In this document: positions 33,540 through 46,700 of the stretch, in pieces
Numbering within the stretch: the stretch's first letter is position 1
How the letters are laid out: each line of letters opens with the position of its first letter
Source: Schistosoma haematobium
Taxonomy: Eukaryota > Platyhelminthes > Trematoda > Strigeidida > Schistosomatidae
Assembly: GCF_000699445.3 (NCBI RefSeq)
Contig: NC_067200.1
Coordinates: 3,798,950 to 3,862,949, forward strand
Direction of reading: 5' to 3'
Length of the DNA stretch: 64,000 nt
Notes under the pieces: model-generated
The model's input: the letters and a program-made list of their open reading frames with translations, nothing else
The model's database searches: none
Told to the model about the DNA's origin: nothing
Position numbers and translations under genes: made by a program

Positions 33540-34200
33540 GACCGATGGCTCCTTTTAAGTAACTTCACTGATAACGCCATGGGTTGAATTAGAAGAAAAA
33601 CATACAGGAAGATTCTTATCTAGTCTGCACTTAAAACTATTGATGTGTATGACGATGGATAACAGTATTAGGGCACTATGATTTCCCTAATCCCAAAGCA
33701 AGTAGTTCACACTAGAACTAAATTGACGAGAACTCAATGCATATATCCAAAAACAAAAACTAGCTGAATAAAATATCAACTTATTATAGACAATGTAGGA
33801 CGATATAATCTGAAAACAAAATACAAAAACATTTAAGCTATTTCCAAAATACTTGTATCCAGGCTAATCGTTTGGAAACAATATATACCCGACGACGAGC
33901 AGTGATGGTCACACTAATAAAATGAAACATAACCAAATAGTCTAAGTCGTTGACAGTATTAATGCACAGTTTGATATACATACTTATGAAAGAAGTAGAA
34001 CGTACACGGATACGCCTAATCGACCACCTTCGTTATAGTCACTCTAAAATATATTTTCAAAGCCTGGGTCTGGAATACTACTTACCACAAGTTTGCCTTC
34101 TATACCTCAGCTAATCGACACTACAGTCCGCCCACCTAAATGAGAACTAAATCTGATATGACAGGAACTAGTTATGATGTTTAATTCCCTTAGTCAAAAC
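33540..34200. other. No gene recognised
   Basis: Sequence between the third-family LINE end and the Penelope-like element; only short open frames. Confidence 0.45.
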
Positions 34201-34763
34201 TAGCCATACTAGCTTCTGCATAAAACGTCGTTTTTCAATTTCCTCGAACTTGATTGAAGTTTGCTCGTATATCTTACACTTGCTATTGCCACTGTATCTG
34301 TCCGTTTTACATAGCACGCAAAAGCTACATGGGAGCAAGCTAACATTCTAACTGATTGGGCAGCTTACTCGACTTATACTACAACTTCCATCATCAATCT
34401 TCAATAGTAAAGGGTTACTGATTTCTGGTGTTGTGCTACCTTCTATTACGTGATCAGATTTCAAGTATTCGAAACACAGATATTCCTTGCTTGCATACAC
34501 TAACTACTGACGCACAGTAAGCCTCATAGATCTATCGCAATGCTCTAGCTAATATTGTTTTTTTCCGTAAGACACATCCCTCTGGATCTAACTCTAAATT
34601 ACTAAGTTGCATATTCCCAAACTACATTCTTTTTGTCGACTGGTTTAAACTATCTTGTACGAGATTTAGTCTGTTAGAAAAAATTGGCTCAACACCTTTC
34701 TTTTCCATCCTAGAACCAGCTTGTAATCACTTACGTTTCAAACGGGTAGGCAGCCTCATCGCT

Positions 34764-35758
34764 ATGAAGTTGCGAATAATCTTCACATTTTACTGTAGAT
34801 ACGTGGATGACACCTTCATCCTCTGTAAAGATATTACGTCACGGCAAGAGGTTCTTAGGCGATTTAATGAAGTGCATCCAGCCATTCAGTTTACATCTGA
34901 AGAAGAGAGTGATGGCCGAATAGCCTTTTCGGATGTTCTCTTGACTAGGAAAGTGGATGGATCGTTAAAAAGGAGTATAAACAGAAAAAGTACATGGACT
35001 GGGCAGTATACGAATTTCCTGAGCTTTGTACCTCTTCAGTACAAACGAAATTTGATCAAAAACCTTAGTTACCGTATTCGCACTATATGTTCTGCTGATA
35101 TAGTCGAACAAGAGCTTACCACCTTGCATAATAATCTCAGGGAGAACGGCTACCCTAGAAAGTTTATAATTAAATATATGATCACGAAGGCGAAAGTAGG
35201 CGAAATACAAACAGTCAAGAAGAAATCCCTGTTCATGCGTCTACAATTCAGAGGGGATGCGGCTAGCGAAATACTAACTCAGAGATTTCGTAGGACAATA
35301 CAAAAGTCTTTTAACGCCGGAGAACTACGATTAGTATTTTCTACGCGCCCAATGGTTACACCGAAGCTAAAAGATGAATTACCTAGAATGACCACCTGAT
35401 TTTGTATTTATCAGTTCAACTGCTCCTGTGGAGTGAGTTATATTGGTCGAAGTTCTAGGAATTTACATTTTCGTGCTCGTGAACACCTTCCAGTGTGGCT
35501 AAATAAAGGTTCGATGAAGAAGCTGAACAGCTCAATATTGGCCCATTTAGTACAAACGGGTCATAGTGCCAGTATAAACCAATCTTTTTCAATTATTTAT
35601 AAGGTAATTTTTTGCCAAAATCGGTCAGACTGAAAGTCCTTCAAACAGCTGAAGCAGTAGCCATCCGAATTAAGAAACCTGGGCTATGCGTACAGAAGAA
35701 ATATGTTCAGCCACTCCCCCTCCCCTGGCCAACATCAAGGCCAATTAATCAATCGTAA
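34764..35758 (+). pseudogene. Penelope-like RT and GIY-YIG endonuclease, broken
   Basis: RT part: CRYVDDTFILCKD, then FTSEEESDGRIAFSDVLLTR and YRIRTICS. An in-frame TGA at 35397-35399 separates it from the endonuclease, which reads CIYQFNCSCGVSYIGRSSRN followed by LHFRAREHL. A frameshift near 35633 follows, after which the other frame continues TAEAVAIRIKKPGLCVQKKY and ends at TAA 35756-35758. The GIY-like pair (V-S-Y, Y-I-G) and the following Arg and His are visible. The element is dead in this copy, with at least one stop and one frameshift. Confidence 0.8.
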
Positions 35759-35842
35759 TCTTAACTATTGAATGACCCAATTTGACTATGACCTTTCGTA
35801 GTCAATTGTAATTGTTCCTGTTATCTTTATTCATAAATCTTT

Positions 35843-35845
<3 letters not shown>

Positions 35846-35902
<57 letters not shown>
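35846..35902. repeat. (TTA)n microsatellite
   Basis: Uninterrupted TTA/ATT run between the endonuclease end and the next ORF of the Penelope-like element. Confidence 0.9.
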
Positions 35903-36052
35903 GTATTATTGGTTAAACATCATTAATCTCTCCCTATACATGATTCATTCACTTCGCATTCCTCCCTCCGTATTACGTCTTACTTATTTGATCGAATTGT
36001 AATTGCACTATTATTTCTGTCTCACCTTATTTGACCCATATTTATTCTGATC

Positions 36053-36415
36053 ATGGATCATCCACCTGAGCTACAAATCTTCTCCACCATCTCAAAATCA
36101 TATGAGCGTAATACGCTTCTGGTTGTTCGAAAATGGGAGAATTTCGCCAAAAGGAAGGCTTCCACTCGAGAACAACTATATTTTCTCCATGAATGTCTTC
36201 GCCAGCATGTTCTACCAACAAATGTAAGATATAGACCTCCAATCAACTGCCCATTAGGATGGAAAATAGCTGAGCAAAGTGGAAGAAAAATGGTGCACCT
36301 AATGATAACGGATGCACACTACAGAATCCGCAAATACCAACGTCATAGAGGACCAAAAGACACGACCAAACCATCCAGCTCAGAGAACAAAGCTCCACCA
36401 AGATCATGGATATGA
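36053..36415 (+). CDS. 120-codon ORF, possible N-terminal part of a Penelope-like element
   Basis: Starts MDHPPELQIF and contains HECLRQHVLPTNVRYRPPIN and MVHLMITDAHYRIRKYQRH, a basic, helix-prone sequence. It lies ~295 bp after the endonuclease end of the Penelope-like element and past a (TTA)n run, a fitting place for the start of the next element copy. A related fragment occurs at 3504-3640. I do not recognise a domain; a host origin is not excluded. Confidence 0.4.
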   Translation: MDHPPELQIFSTISKSYERNTLLVVRKWENFAKRKASTREQLYFLHECLRQHVLPTNVRYRPPINCPLGWKIAEQSGRKMVHLMITDAHYRIRKYQRHRGPKDTTKPSSSENKAPPRSWI

Positions 36416-37344
36416 GTCATATTAACATTAAGAATTTTATTGTATTTTATTTATCACAATCCTAAATTCACATGCTCTAAACGATGTATTTTGCCCTTAA
36501 CCTGGCCATTTTTTCGGATTATTAATTTGGATATATAACTGTAGAACCTGATGAGAATTTATCGAAAAGAATATTCTTCGTTCAAATACTAGTTCATATA
36601 ATATTGAAGAGAACGGCGGCCTGCTTGAATATCTGGGCTACCTGTTTTTGCCATCTAATTATTTCAACCAGTTATCTGTTTTTTTCATTTTGTTCTAACG
36701 TCTCATTACGTCCATTAATCGCAAAACCTATACAGGTGCGTTTATGAAAAGCCTACGACCTTTCGCTGCACAAGTTACAAAAAAAGTACTATAAAAGACA
36801 TCGTGGTGGTTGGCAATATGCGATAATGAGAATGAACATTAATCGTATGTCGATTCTCGAGCTCCTAAATTCTAAATGCCGACCACTAATCAACAAAGTG
36901 GACTATCTTCAATTCCTATTAAGTCAAAATATGTATCGTAATTGTGGTGTCATCACAATTCAAGAATCTTGGTTAAATGATTTACAGCATGACTGCCTTG
37001 TATCACTACGTGATTTCCAAATTTATCGTCAGGATCGATCAAACAATAAAAAGAGGTGTGGCGGCGATGTAGCTACGTGTGTAAACGTGAACTGACGCCG
37101 ATTATCGTTTGCGTGTTTCAAGTTTTCAAATTACTTTATCGACTTTCTAACTCTAAGATGCCGTCCAAAACATCTGAATAAATACAAATATGTTTATGTT
37201 AACAATATCTACGCGACTCCAGACTGCACATCATCTGCGCCATCTGTTTTCGTTGATGAATTCACTGAGCTCTCTGTTACTGCCTTTAGTGATTCACTTT
37301 CAGTTGTATGTGGTGATTTTAATTCATGTGACTGTAGCTTCCTT

Positions 37345-37932
37345 ATGTCACTAGGTCACCAAAATGTAGTAGATTTTCCTACTCGTTTGGATGCTCATTT
37401 AGACTTTGTTTTCGTTAATGATGTGGGTATATATGTGACTCGTAAACGTACTCCATTTTCTAGCTCGGATCACTGTATAATTCGTGTTCTACTTAAAGTA
37501 TATGGAAAGCATGGAGCGAGTACACTCTTACATCAAACCAAGAAAGTCAAATATAGGAATTACTCAGAAGAAAATATCCGAAATCTGAAAAACATGTTTC
37601 ATACGACTAACTGGGAATTATTTACAGATGACTCACTCGAAAACACTACTGATGTTATCACTTGTTACCTTAAATTCTGTTTTGATATTTGTTGTCCCAC
37701 TGAAACCATTTTTGTAAGTTTTGATCGACTTACATCTCCACAACTAAAACGACTACGAAGGATGAAAGAAAGAATGTACAAGGAGAAGAACTCTAATGAA
37801 GTTCGTAAGCTAAGTAGTCTGATAAACCTAGAGATTAGACGTCTCAACTGTATGTTTACTCAAAAACTCTTGTCTTGCAAAAACTCTCCAAGTATGTGGA
37901 AACTCTTTAAAAAACTGACAGGTGACAGATAG
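37345..37932 (+). pseudogene. CR1-like LINE endonuclease end and linker
   Basis: Open stretch of 195 codons beginning inside the endonuclease (HQNVVDFPTRLDAHLDFVFV, SSSDHCIIRV) and running into a basic linker (LKRLRRMKERMYKEKNSNE). It ends at TAG 37930-37932. It shares its frame with the piece at 36826-37095. Confidence 0.75.
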
Positions 37933-38314
37933 ATTAGGAGCGATAACCAGCTGAATGTTTGTGACTTAAATAAGTCTTTTGTACGTCAGTCATTTGATGT
38001 GATGCTCCCTTTATCCACAGGGAAAATTACTGATACTTCCACTTCAACCTGCGATAAAAGAGCATATTGATCCGTATCAGTTTGTTTACAGATGCAAAAG
38101 AAGCTCTTTAGATGCTATTGCTGTTCTGCATCACAATATAGTGTTTAACTTAGGAAAGGGTAAGAAGTATGTTCAATGCACTTTTCTAGACTATACTTCA
38201 GCTTTTGATTCTATACCAAGACAACGTCTAATTAACAAGTTAATCACCGTCAACACTGACATCTGAATAACCAACTGGCTATGTTCCTACCTTTCTGGAA
38301 GGGAACAGTACACT

Positions 38315-39211
38315 GTGTTTGGAGTAAAGTGTTCAGAGTCTCTACTGTCTCATGAAGGTGTACTACAAGGAGATGTTCATTCACCTCTTCTTTTCTTTCT
38401 TTTTCTGCATGATCTGCCATCTTCCACAGAAAACACTTTTGTGAAATATGCGGTTGATCTCACTGTATGTATGCCTATCCCTTCCTTTTTACATCCCACA
38501 AAAATGGATGAGTTTTTGTCTCGCATTGATTGTTGCTCTGTTGGTAATGGTCTTATACTTAATCCGTATAAATGTCAAGGTGTTAACTTTAGCATGAGAC
38601 ATAAACGGAATATAAACACTATTTTGAGATCCCATAGTGCTTGTACCATCGGAGACTCTTTGATAAACTCAGTGTCGAAGGTCAATTATCTTGGTGTCAC
38701 CTTTTCCTCTGATCTCTCTTGGTCTTCCCACGTTTTATCGTTATCAAAGAAGGTTTTCCGTCTGACTTACTACATAAAGAGATTGCATGCTTTTGGAATT
38801 ACTCGTCATTTACTCTTACAATTTGTCAATTCTTGCATATTACCTATTATTCTTTACTATTCTCCATTATTTTTTCTCGGGCTTTTGAGGAAAGACTTTG
38901 CTGTATTGCAGAGAGTGATGAAGGCAGTTAGCAAGATGTGTAGTGAATCTTTCGCGGTCAAAATTAATATGGACGTGGATAGACATCTAAAGTCATGCAA
39001 AATCCTGACAGGTGTTATTTTATCAGATACTAACCATCCCCTTCACTCTTATCTTTCTCCTTGTATATTTTCTGGTAAAACGAGAGGTAATTACATTAAA
39101 ATCCATGCACGCAACCAAATATATAAAAGTTCTATAGTGCCTTACCTAGCAAATATACTCTGTGACGAACAGGTTGTTAGAGTTAACCTAGCCAATAACC
39201 TGCATTTTTAA
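38315..39211 (+). pseudogene. CR1-like LINE reverse transcriptase, catalytic box mutated
   Basis: 298 codons open: QGDVHSPLLFFLFLHDL, KYAVDLTVCMPIP (Y-A-V-D in place of Y-A-D-D), VNYLGVTFSSDLSWSSHV (typical RT thumb-side motif), ending at TAA. No catalytic activity is expected. Confidence 0.8.
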
Positions 39212-39390
39212 CATGACTTTAATTTTAAAAGTTGTACAGTTTTTCAGATTTTTTAAAACTTTTTTTTGTCTTTGTTTCTGTTTTCTGTGTAAGAAACCTG
39301 TTGAAATACCCTGTGCTGAGAATTCTATATTGTACCAAAATATAATATTGAACAAAGCTAATAATAATAACAATAATAATAAGAAGAATA

Positions 39391-39720
39391 AAGTGAGACT
39401 GTGGGAGAGAACAAATCAGATTCCAGTGGAGGAAGAAATCAAGAGGAAGCACTGGAACTGGATAGGATACACATTAAAGCAAATACCAAACTGCGTCACA
39501 AGGCAAGCCCCCCCCACATGGAATCCTCAAGGTCAAAGGAGAAGAGGAAGATCAAAGAATACATTACGCTAAGAAATGGAAAGAGACATGAGAAGAATGA
39601 ACAACAACTGGATAGAACTAGAAAGGAAGGCCTAGGACAGAGTGTGTTGGAGAATGCGGGTCGGCAGCCTATGCTTCACTGGGAGTAACAAGTGTAAGCA
39701 AGAAAGTAAGTAAGATATAG
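39391..39720 (+). mobile_element. 3' end of second-family RTE-type LINE
   Basis: Encodes the C-terminal LINE tail ([20 protein letters not shown], then RGRSKNTLR) followed by a TAAG-rich tail. It matches the complement of the 3890-4200 region and directly follows the CR1-like element. Confidence 0.75.
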
Positions 39721-39829
39721 TGAGACAACTTGGCCAGATTCTACGTTGTTTATGACTGACTGACCATTACGACAGATATAAACGACAGTCAAGGGATGTA
39801 TATATATCCATGCTGCAACTAGTTTTTTT

Positions 39830-39835
39830 TTTATT
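39830..39835 (-). terminator. Candidate SEC31 polyadenylation signal
   Basis: AATAAA on the minus strand about 640 bp after the stop. Other A/T-rich hexamer variants occur nearer the stop, so the choice is uncertain. Confidence 0.3.
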
Positions 39836-40471
39836 TAAATATTCAATACATATTACATTTTAACAAAAATTATAACAAGGAAATGAATTAAGAAAACAAG
39901 AGATTATTATCATGAAAGTTTAATGTGTGTTTAATAAAAGACATCTCAGATAAGCAGAATAATTGCAAACAAAAAAGCAAAGACAAGTACGGTAAAAAAA
40001 AAAAAGAAACCATAAAAAACACATGCACTACTTATACCTATGATAGTAGTAATAGCATAGTAACAATCATAATAGTTATCATCACCCATAATTAGTAAGC
40101 ATAATGACATTTGATTAATATATTAACAAAGTTAAAAGTATCATATAACGCATGACCCCCCCTTTCCCCCTACCCACCTTCATCGCTTACATTCAATGAG
40201 TATACACTGAATTCAACCACTGACAGTGAATTTTCTACGACGAAAAATATTGAATAATAAATAATAAGGAAAAAAAGAAAACGAAAGGAAAGGAAAGACA
40301 AAAAGATCTAATTGCCAAATGAATGATTATACTGTACTAATATAGTTTTAAACCATTAACAACAACAACAACAGAAAACTCACTCTAATCCTTCAATAGA
40401 TGTTTAGATTAGAACAGTTAGACACTGTTGAATTCTTATCTTCATCATCATCAATATGATCCATATGTTTA

Positions 40472-40753
40472 TCAATGATTAATATTATTCATATTAATAG
40501 ATAATTGTTTAGCAGTTTGAATTAATCTTTTTAATGCTGGTCCATAATATTGAATATCTGATAATTCTATAGCAGATTGTATAAATAAATTTATTTGTTT
40601 TAATGCATTAACATAATCATTAGATTGAATAGATGAAATACAAAATTGTAAATATTCCATAGAATTGTGATCTAATTGTAATTGACCAGTAGATATATTA
40701 TTATAGAATTGATTTAAACAATATTCAACATTCATTAATTTATGATGAGTTTG
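40472..40753 (-). CDS. SEC31: SEC31 last exon, C-terminal helical domain
   Basis: Acceptor CATTTAAG, phase 0, stop TGA at 40472-40474. QTHHKLMNVEYCLNQFYNNI, LQFCISSIQSNDYVNALKQI, then YYGPALKRLIQTAKQLS: same spacing as the C-terminus of animal SEC31A (S-I-x-x-x-N-Y-x-x-A, then the final L-K-x-x-x-x-x-A-x-x-L). Confidence 0.9.
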   Translation of the reverse strand, partial: QTHHKLMNVEYCLNQFYNNISTGQLQLDHNSMEYLQFCISSIQSNDYVNALKQINLFIQSAIELSDIQYYGPALKRLIQTAKQLSINMNNINH

Positions 40754-43700
40754 CTTAAATGATAAAGGAAAACAACAATGAATAGTTTAACCAACAAAAA
40801 AAATTAGGTTGCTGATAGTATAGAGCAACAATTATTTATGTGAAACAATTTCAATGTTTCGTCCATCAAACTTATTTACACTTCTTCAGGCTTATAATCA
40901 ATATCAAAAAAATAGTGTTGATTGTTAGCCTGACGAAGCTCAGACAAGTGTGTTGGACGAAACATTAGAATCATTTAAATTTCAATCGCCGAGATTATTT
41001 CATATATAATTTTTATATATAAACCCGTTTATTGTCTTAAGGTATACATACATACTTCTTCCAATCCAGCTGTTATTCTTATTACTTCCGATCCCTGCTA
41101 CATACTACTTAACCTGTTCCATAAGTAGCATACACCACAGTATTTAATTAATTACTGAGATATTATTAGTGATTAAAATCAATGGTTTAAATAAATCAAT
41201 ATTGTTTGTATCATATCTTGATTGAAGATAGTTCAACTGATTGATTGATATTACCATTAAATAGTATAAATATGAGAAACAAAAAAATGTCAGTTCCTTG
41301 TTGTGATAATGATCAATTAAACAAGAAATGTTTATATTCAATACTTCAACCGATTTTCTTCTACCCCTTGATATTTACAACTGCAACTGGTCAGTCTATT
41401 ATTGACCCATGTGCACACTGTTGTCCTAAACGTAAATGGGAATATTCAAACAACCATTACAAAAATGAACAAATCAAGCTAGTTAGAATAGTGCTTATCT
41501 ATGCGCCAAGAATGTTTTAATTGAAGTTGTTATACTCATTTATAATAGGCTATTGAAATACATACAAACCTCCCTTAATTTAAATTAAGAGGACATAGTG
41601 ATTATGTGATGTATGCTACTTATGCTTTGAATGCTTGCCGAAAAAAGATTGAATTTACGAAAACAGGAATGGGGAACAGAAAGAAATTGGGACAACAAAG
41701 GAATCGAAAAAAATTATGAAATATAATTAGGTGGAAGATGTTTATAAAGGTACTCTGTAGTTTTGTATGAAGTATTAACTTGAATAACCCCACCAAGTCC
41801 TCATGTAGTACAGTTATACTAATTACGGAAATTTCCGATGTTGGTAACTATGTACAGTTAATTAATGAATAGTCCTTATTAATAATGTAATTTAAAACAA
41901 TTCAGTGATATTTATTTGCAACCCAAAAGATGTCTTCATTTTAGATAGACGTGACAAGTGAAAATATATACCTGATAATTTACTTTGAATATTGAAAAAT
42001 CACTAAGTGATTGAAGATAGTCTGGAGGAAACTTTAGAATTACACTTTGAGCGAGTCGGCACTTGTAAGTAGGGAGTAGCTGTGGTTTAAAAGGAACTGT
42101 CAATCTCTATAGCATTTGAACTTATATCCCTGAAATTCGTAATTTGATATAGGGCGCGATGAAATCTAGGTTAAGGAATGTTTTATTTCGAATGCTTACA
42201 ACCACCTAACGTCTTGAAATAGCACACGAAATGCCAAGTCAAATAGACAACTCACGACATTGAAGCTTGATCAATAGAAACTGATCATCACAAGAAACAT
42301 ACTAGACAAACATGACATTGGTCACTATTCAGTGATCAACCAACTGTGAACTTTAATAGATTTTTTACTACAATAGTAGTGGGATTATTATATATTTCAA
42401 TTCTGTGCCTTCAAGACTTGTGCCATCATGTTTGAATCTGATTCAGAAGTGAAGAACAAATAACGCAAGTATTATGCATAAATTAATTTAAGGTAAAATT
42501 TAGATAAATATGCTTACTTTGTCGCCAACCTTACGACAATTTTCAATTAAGTCAAATAACACTTTTTTTATGGGCTGAAATTCTGTTGGCAATGAATAAT
42601 CATTAACATTATTGTGATCAGAGTTTAAACTTATAGAATCTAACTTATGTGATAATTGTAAATCAGTATGGTCATCATTCGAAGAAGTGAAAGAATTCGA
42701 TGGCATAGCATTTTCAATAATAGTTTGACTGGTAATCCCAGATTTAACGGTAGTAGATAAAGGTTGAGCTGCAGGCCAAAGATTAAGTTCGGTGTAGGAA
42801 TTCGGTGGAACAACTGATGACATAGGTGGTAGTGTTGACGATATAGTGCAAAACTGAGAATTTTGTTCAATCGGTGGTTGGAAATAATTTGGGTACTGTT
42901 CTTGTTGATGATATACTCCTTGTACTTGTGGATACGATGGCTGTTGAACAGGCGGTCCCATGAATGATGATGATAATGATTGCTGTTGAGTATGTGTTGA
43001 TGACAGTGGCAAGGGCTGCTGTAGTTGCTGCTGAGGATGAATTATACCAGCATTTATAGGTGAGATAGAATTTTGAATTGGTGGTGGCGCAGGTTGATAT
43101 ACATTTAATCCAGTAGCAGGACAACCTGGTGGTAAAGGAGGATTTGAAGGAGTAGTGTGTAGTTCCATCATTGGTTGAGGAAAATTCGAAGGTGATACGG
43201 AATTATTCGGTTGAGGCAAAGGTGAACTAATAAATTCCATAGGATTATAATAAGGGTTGTGTGAAACAGTTGTCTAGAAAAATTGTAAATAAAATGTAAA
43301 CATTTGTAGGTGCATCAGCCAACATTTGGTTAGAATACACACACACTAAGTGTATTCGTGTAGTTCCTAGATATAATAGCACTTTTCATGAAGGAAATTT
43401 CTGCCACAAGTTTTACTCAGGATTTGTGAAACATTTACAATAACTGACCGGATAGATATTGAACAATTTATAAGGACATAAATAACTGAAAATGTTTAGC
43501 CAGCATATGCAGCAAAAAAAAGGTTTGGCGTCTTGCAAAGCGAAAGTATACAGAGAACAAGATGGAGCTGAGCTAACTCGCTCTATCACTATGAATATGA
43601 TCTTGGTCACAAACCTTCGAAATTTTCGACAATACACCCTCACAAGTTATCCAGTATAACCAGAAACTCAAGATTCTACACCCTGAAAACGTGGTTTATG

Positions 43701-46700
43701 ATATTCCATTAAATCATGCACATATAATTACTAAGACAGCAAATATATTCCAGTGGTGAAGTTGATAGGGATACCTGCAGATACCAACATCAGTGCTTCT
43801 CAAGAACATCATAGTCAGCTTATCGGTTAACCTCTCAGCTGTCAGTCAAACAAATCATATATTCCCCACATAAATCATTGAGTTTTTATGATACTGGCCG
43901 GTCAGCCAAACCGAAGCAGATGGTTTCTTTAGGAGACCATTTACAGAAACTTTGATCCACAAAGCAATGAAACAACGATAGGAGATGCGGTTCAATGGTA
44001 GATGGTGACAGAAAATACCTCCATACACCATTTCTCCTCTCAGGATTTTCGAACCAATGTGCATAATTGGTTTGGAATCAGGGTTTTCCAACTCCTCTCC
44101 GTCAGTTCGTAAACATCACCCTACTACTAGAAGGCAGTGAATAAGACTTCCTTGGTATTGGCTATATACGTGTGGCTATATGAAAGTAATTCGAGAGGGA
44201 TAGCGGACTGTCTCTACTCTCGGAGTGATATATAGTATACTCATTCTACGATCAGTATGTAGTATAAAGCTAAACTCCACACGAAATGGGAATCGACAAT
44301 AACAACAAAATTAATATCACTAGTAATGACACAACATACCTGACGTGGTTTATCAGTTGTTAAGATAGGCGGATCATTCCAACCTGGTGATATCACTGAT
44401 GATTGATGTTGTGTTTGTGTTGGTGGTGGTGGTGGTGGTATCGACATTGGTGCTGGTAGTAGCGGTGGCATATGTTGTTGAATGTGTTCCTGTTGTTGTT
44501 GGGTGTTGAACTGAGGAATAGGTGTTAGCATACCATAAGGCACCTTGTTTAATGATTGAAAACTAGGAGGCATTGTTCCACCAAAGTTATGCCCAAAGGT
44601 TGTACTCATTTGGGCTGATTGTGTTGGTGATGCTGGTGTTGCAGGCAATGGTGGCTTTAGTACATTCGACATACTAAATAATAAAAATCAAAGATGAAAT
44701 CTTTCAATGTATACACACGTATGTATGTGCGAGCGTTGATTTTCATAAGATGGACATCTTAAGATATGTTTGTTAGGATTATCCACCGAAAATAATGCAG
44801 TTCAGGATGGAGATTTTACAGGTATTGTGTTCCTATGAGCTAGATGATATTTAGTCGTGAAGTTTTCGGTATCCTTCTAGACAATATTATCAATTAGCCA
44901 TTTTTTTATAATTGGCTAACAACTTGTTCTGTTGACCTGCAATTTGACTAGTTGTTGTTGATAATCATGTTGCCGTAGTTCAAACATTTTTGTTTTGTTT
45001 GTAATCACCTATCTGACACTTTCTTTACATTTCTGACATTCTAACTGTTCTACATCTTTCATACTAGTTCATAGATTGAATTAATTTCAGAAGTGAATAG
45101 TCAGGGATCGACTCAGGAGAGAAATACAATCACAACAAATACGCAAACAACAACCATATAGTGATGGACTATAGATAAGTAAAACATTTCATGTCAACAA
45201 AGCAAATTATTGGAGAAATACTAATTGCTCAAATGTTTTTCAATTGCCGACAATGTTGTTTAGGTAAATATTGAACAGTACAATCAGACAACATAGTACA
45301 GAATACAAAAACAATTCTACTAAAACATTCTGATATAGTTGAAATGACTTGAAATGTTAAACCTTTTAGGCATTAAAAATCATTATAACAACCATTTATA
45401 AACACACATTAGGTTATGGCATTTTGTTCATTGGTTATTTAGAGTTACTTATCATTAGTTTAGGTAAATCACTTTATGGTTCCTTACTTAAGATTGTGTA
45501 CAGACTTTTTAAACAATTGTCTGTTTAATACAGTGAAATAGTTTCAGTTAATATGAAGTGATGCCTTAATACTTAAGACCTTCAACTCGTAGCTAAATAG
45601 TTGTAAGTTTGAAACGCATTACATCTGATTTGTTTAAAGCAAACAAGCAGTAGTTACCAGTAACCCTTACACTTAAAGCGTACCTCAAAGACAAGTACAA
45701 GAGATTTTATCGGATAGAAGAGGAATCATTAACCAACACAGTAGAAGAACAGCAAAGATAAAAACAACACATTCAATCGGGATCATGTGACCGAAATAAA
45801 ACAATAACATCAAAAAAACTCCACTAAAGACTGTTTTTCTATCAACAACAAAAAAACAGAACACACTATAACTTGATTTGAAATTATCTGAATTATCCTG
45901 TTGTTAATGATGTTGATTGAAATTTGATCAATATTAGTTGGTATATGGGTAACGTAACGGGATTGACTGGGTATAGTCATCATGACACAAGCTGAAATAG
46001 AATATCTTTAGCAGTGGAATCCAGGACACTCGTTCCATCCTATTTGGAACTTTTCAGCTGGATTACAACGAAGAATGATCGAATTTCAATGAAAATAATA
46101 ACAACCAGATTAATTTAAAACCAATTAAAATTACATTACAATTCATAACCATTGAACAAATGAGTAACTATCTACACTCAGTAGCTAAGTGGAGAATGCA
46201 ATGGCATTTGAAGTGAACAGTATTGAATTCCAGTTGTGAATGAGATGTAGTTACATCTAGCTGACGAGCCCCGAGTAAGACAAAACGCACGTTTTAGATT
46301 TCATTACTAGCCACACTTTATCCTATTTAAAACACACTATAGATAACTGCAACTAATAACCCTAGAATACAATCTTCGAAACAGTCAAGGTGAAAATGCT
46401 AATCAACCCTGTTTAACGCAAAAAAGCTGTTTGATTTACACTGAAAACTACAGAGAAAAATAACCACAAAATATATCACTTTAATTATCAAGTATCCCTA
46501 CATTTGAAGAAAAAAATGATCTACCTATTTCCAGAAACTGAATCTGTTCCTAATAGATTATTATTTGGAGGTTGTACATAATGATGGTTCATTACAGGAT
46601 AGTTTCTATTATTATTATTGTTGTTATAATTGGCATCTAGCAGAGGTGGTGCGACAACAGGTGGAAATTGTCTAGCCGATGATAGATTCGATTGATTTAT

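Larger units (their letters stand above)
34200..36420 (+). mobile_element. Penelope-like retroelement, degenerate, with tandem-type layout
   Basis: An RT C-terminal region with the YVDD catalytic box (34764 on) is followed in the same frame by a GIY-YIG endonuclease (35412 on), the combination that defines Penelope-like elements (PLEs; Cercyon is the schistosome example). A second ORF starts downstream at 36053, as expected when a second partial copy follows the first head to tail, a layout PLEs often show. The stretch 34200-34760 looks like a decayed upstream part, but I cannot translate it reliably. Confidence 0.75.
36820..39390 (+). mobile_element. CR1-like LINE, decayed
   Basis: Endonuclease remnants at 36826-37090 (ITIQESWL) and 37300-37500 (VCGDFNSCD, then SSSDHCIIRVLL) are followed by linker and RT at 38160-39211 (FLDYTSAFDSIPRQ, then EGVLQGDVHSPLLFFLFLHD). 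The RT box reads KYAVDLTV instead of Y-A-D-D, so the catalytic residue is lost. Stops at 37093 and 37930, a deletion around 38020-38060 and TGA near 38263 also break it. The 3' end is AT-rich with TAA repeats. The sequence type fits the CR1-like (SR1-like) elements of schistosomes. Confidence 0.78.

Noticed and set aside
41245..41520. 91-codon ORF with several cysteines
   Set aside because: Located in the last SEC31 intron on the opposite strand, no recognisable domain, no repeat or splice evidence.
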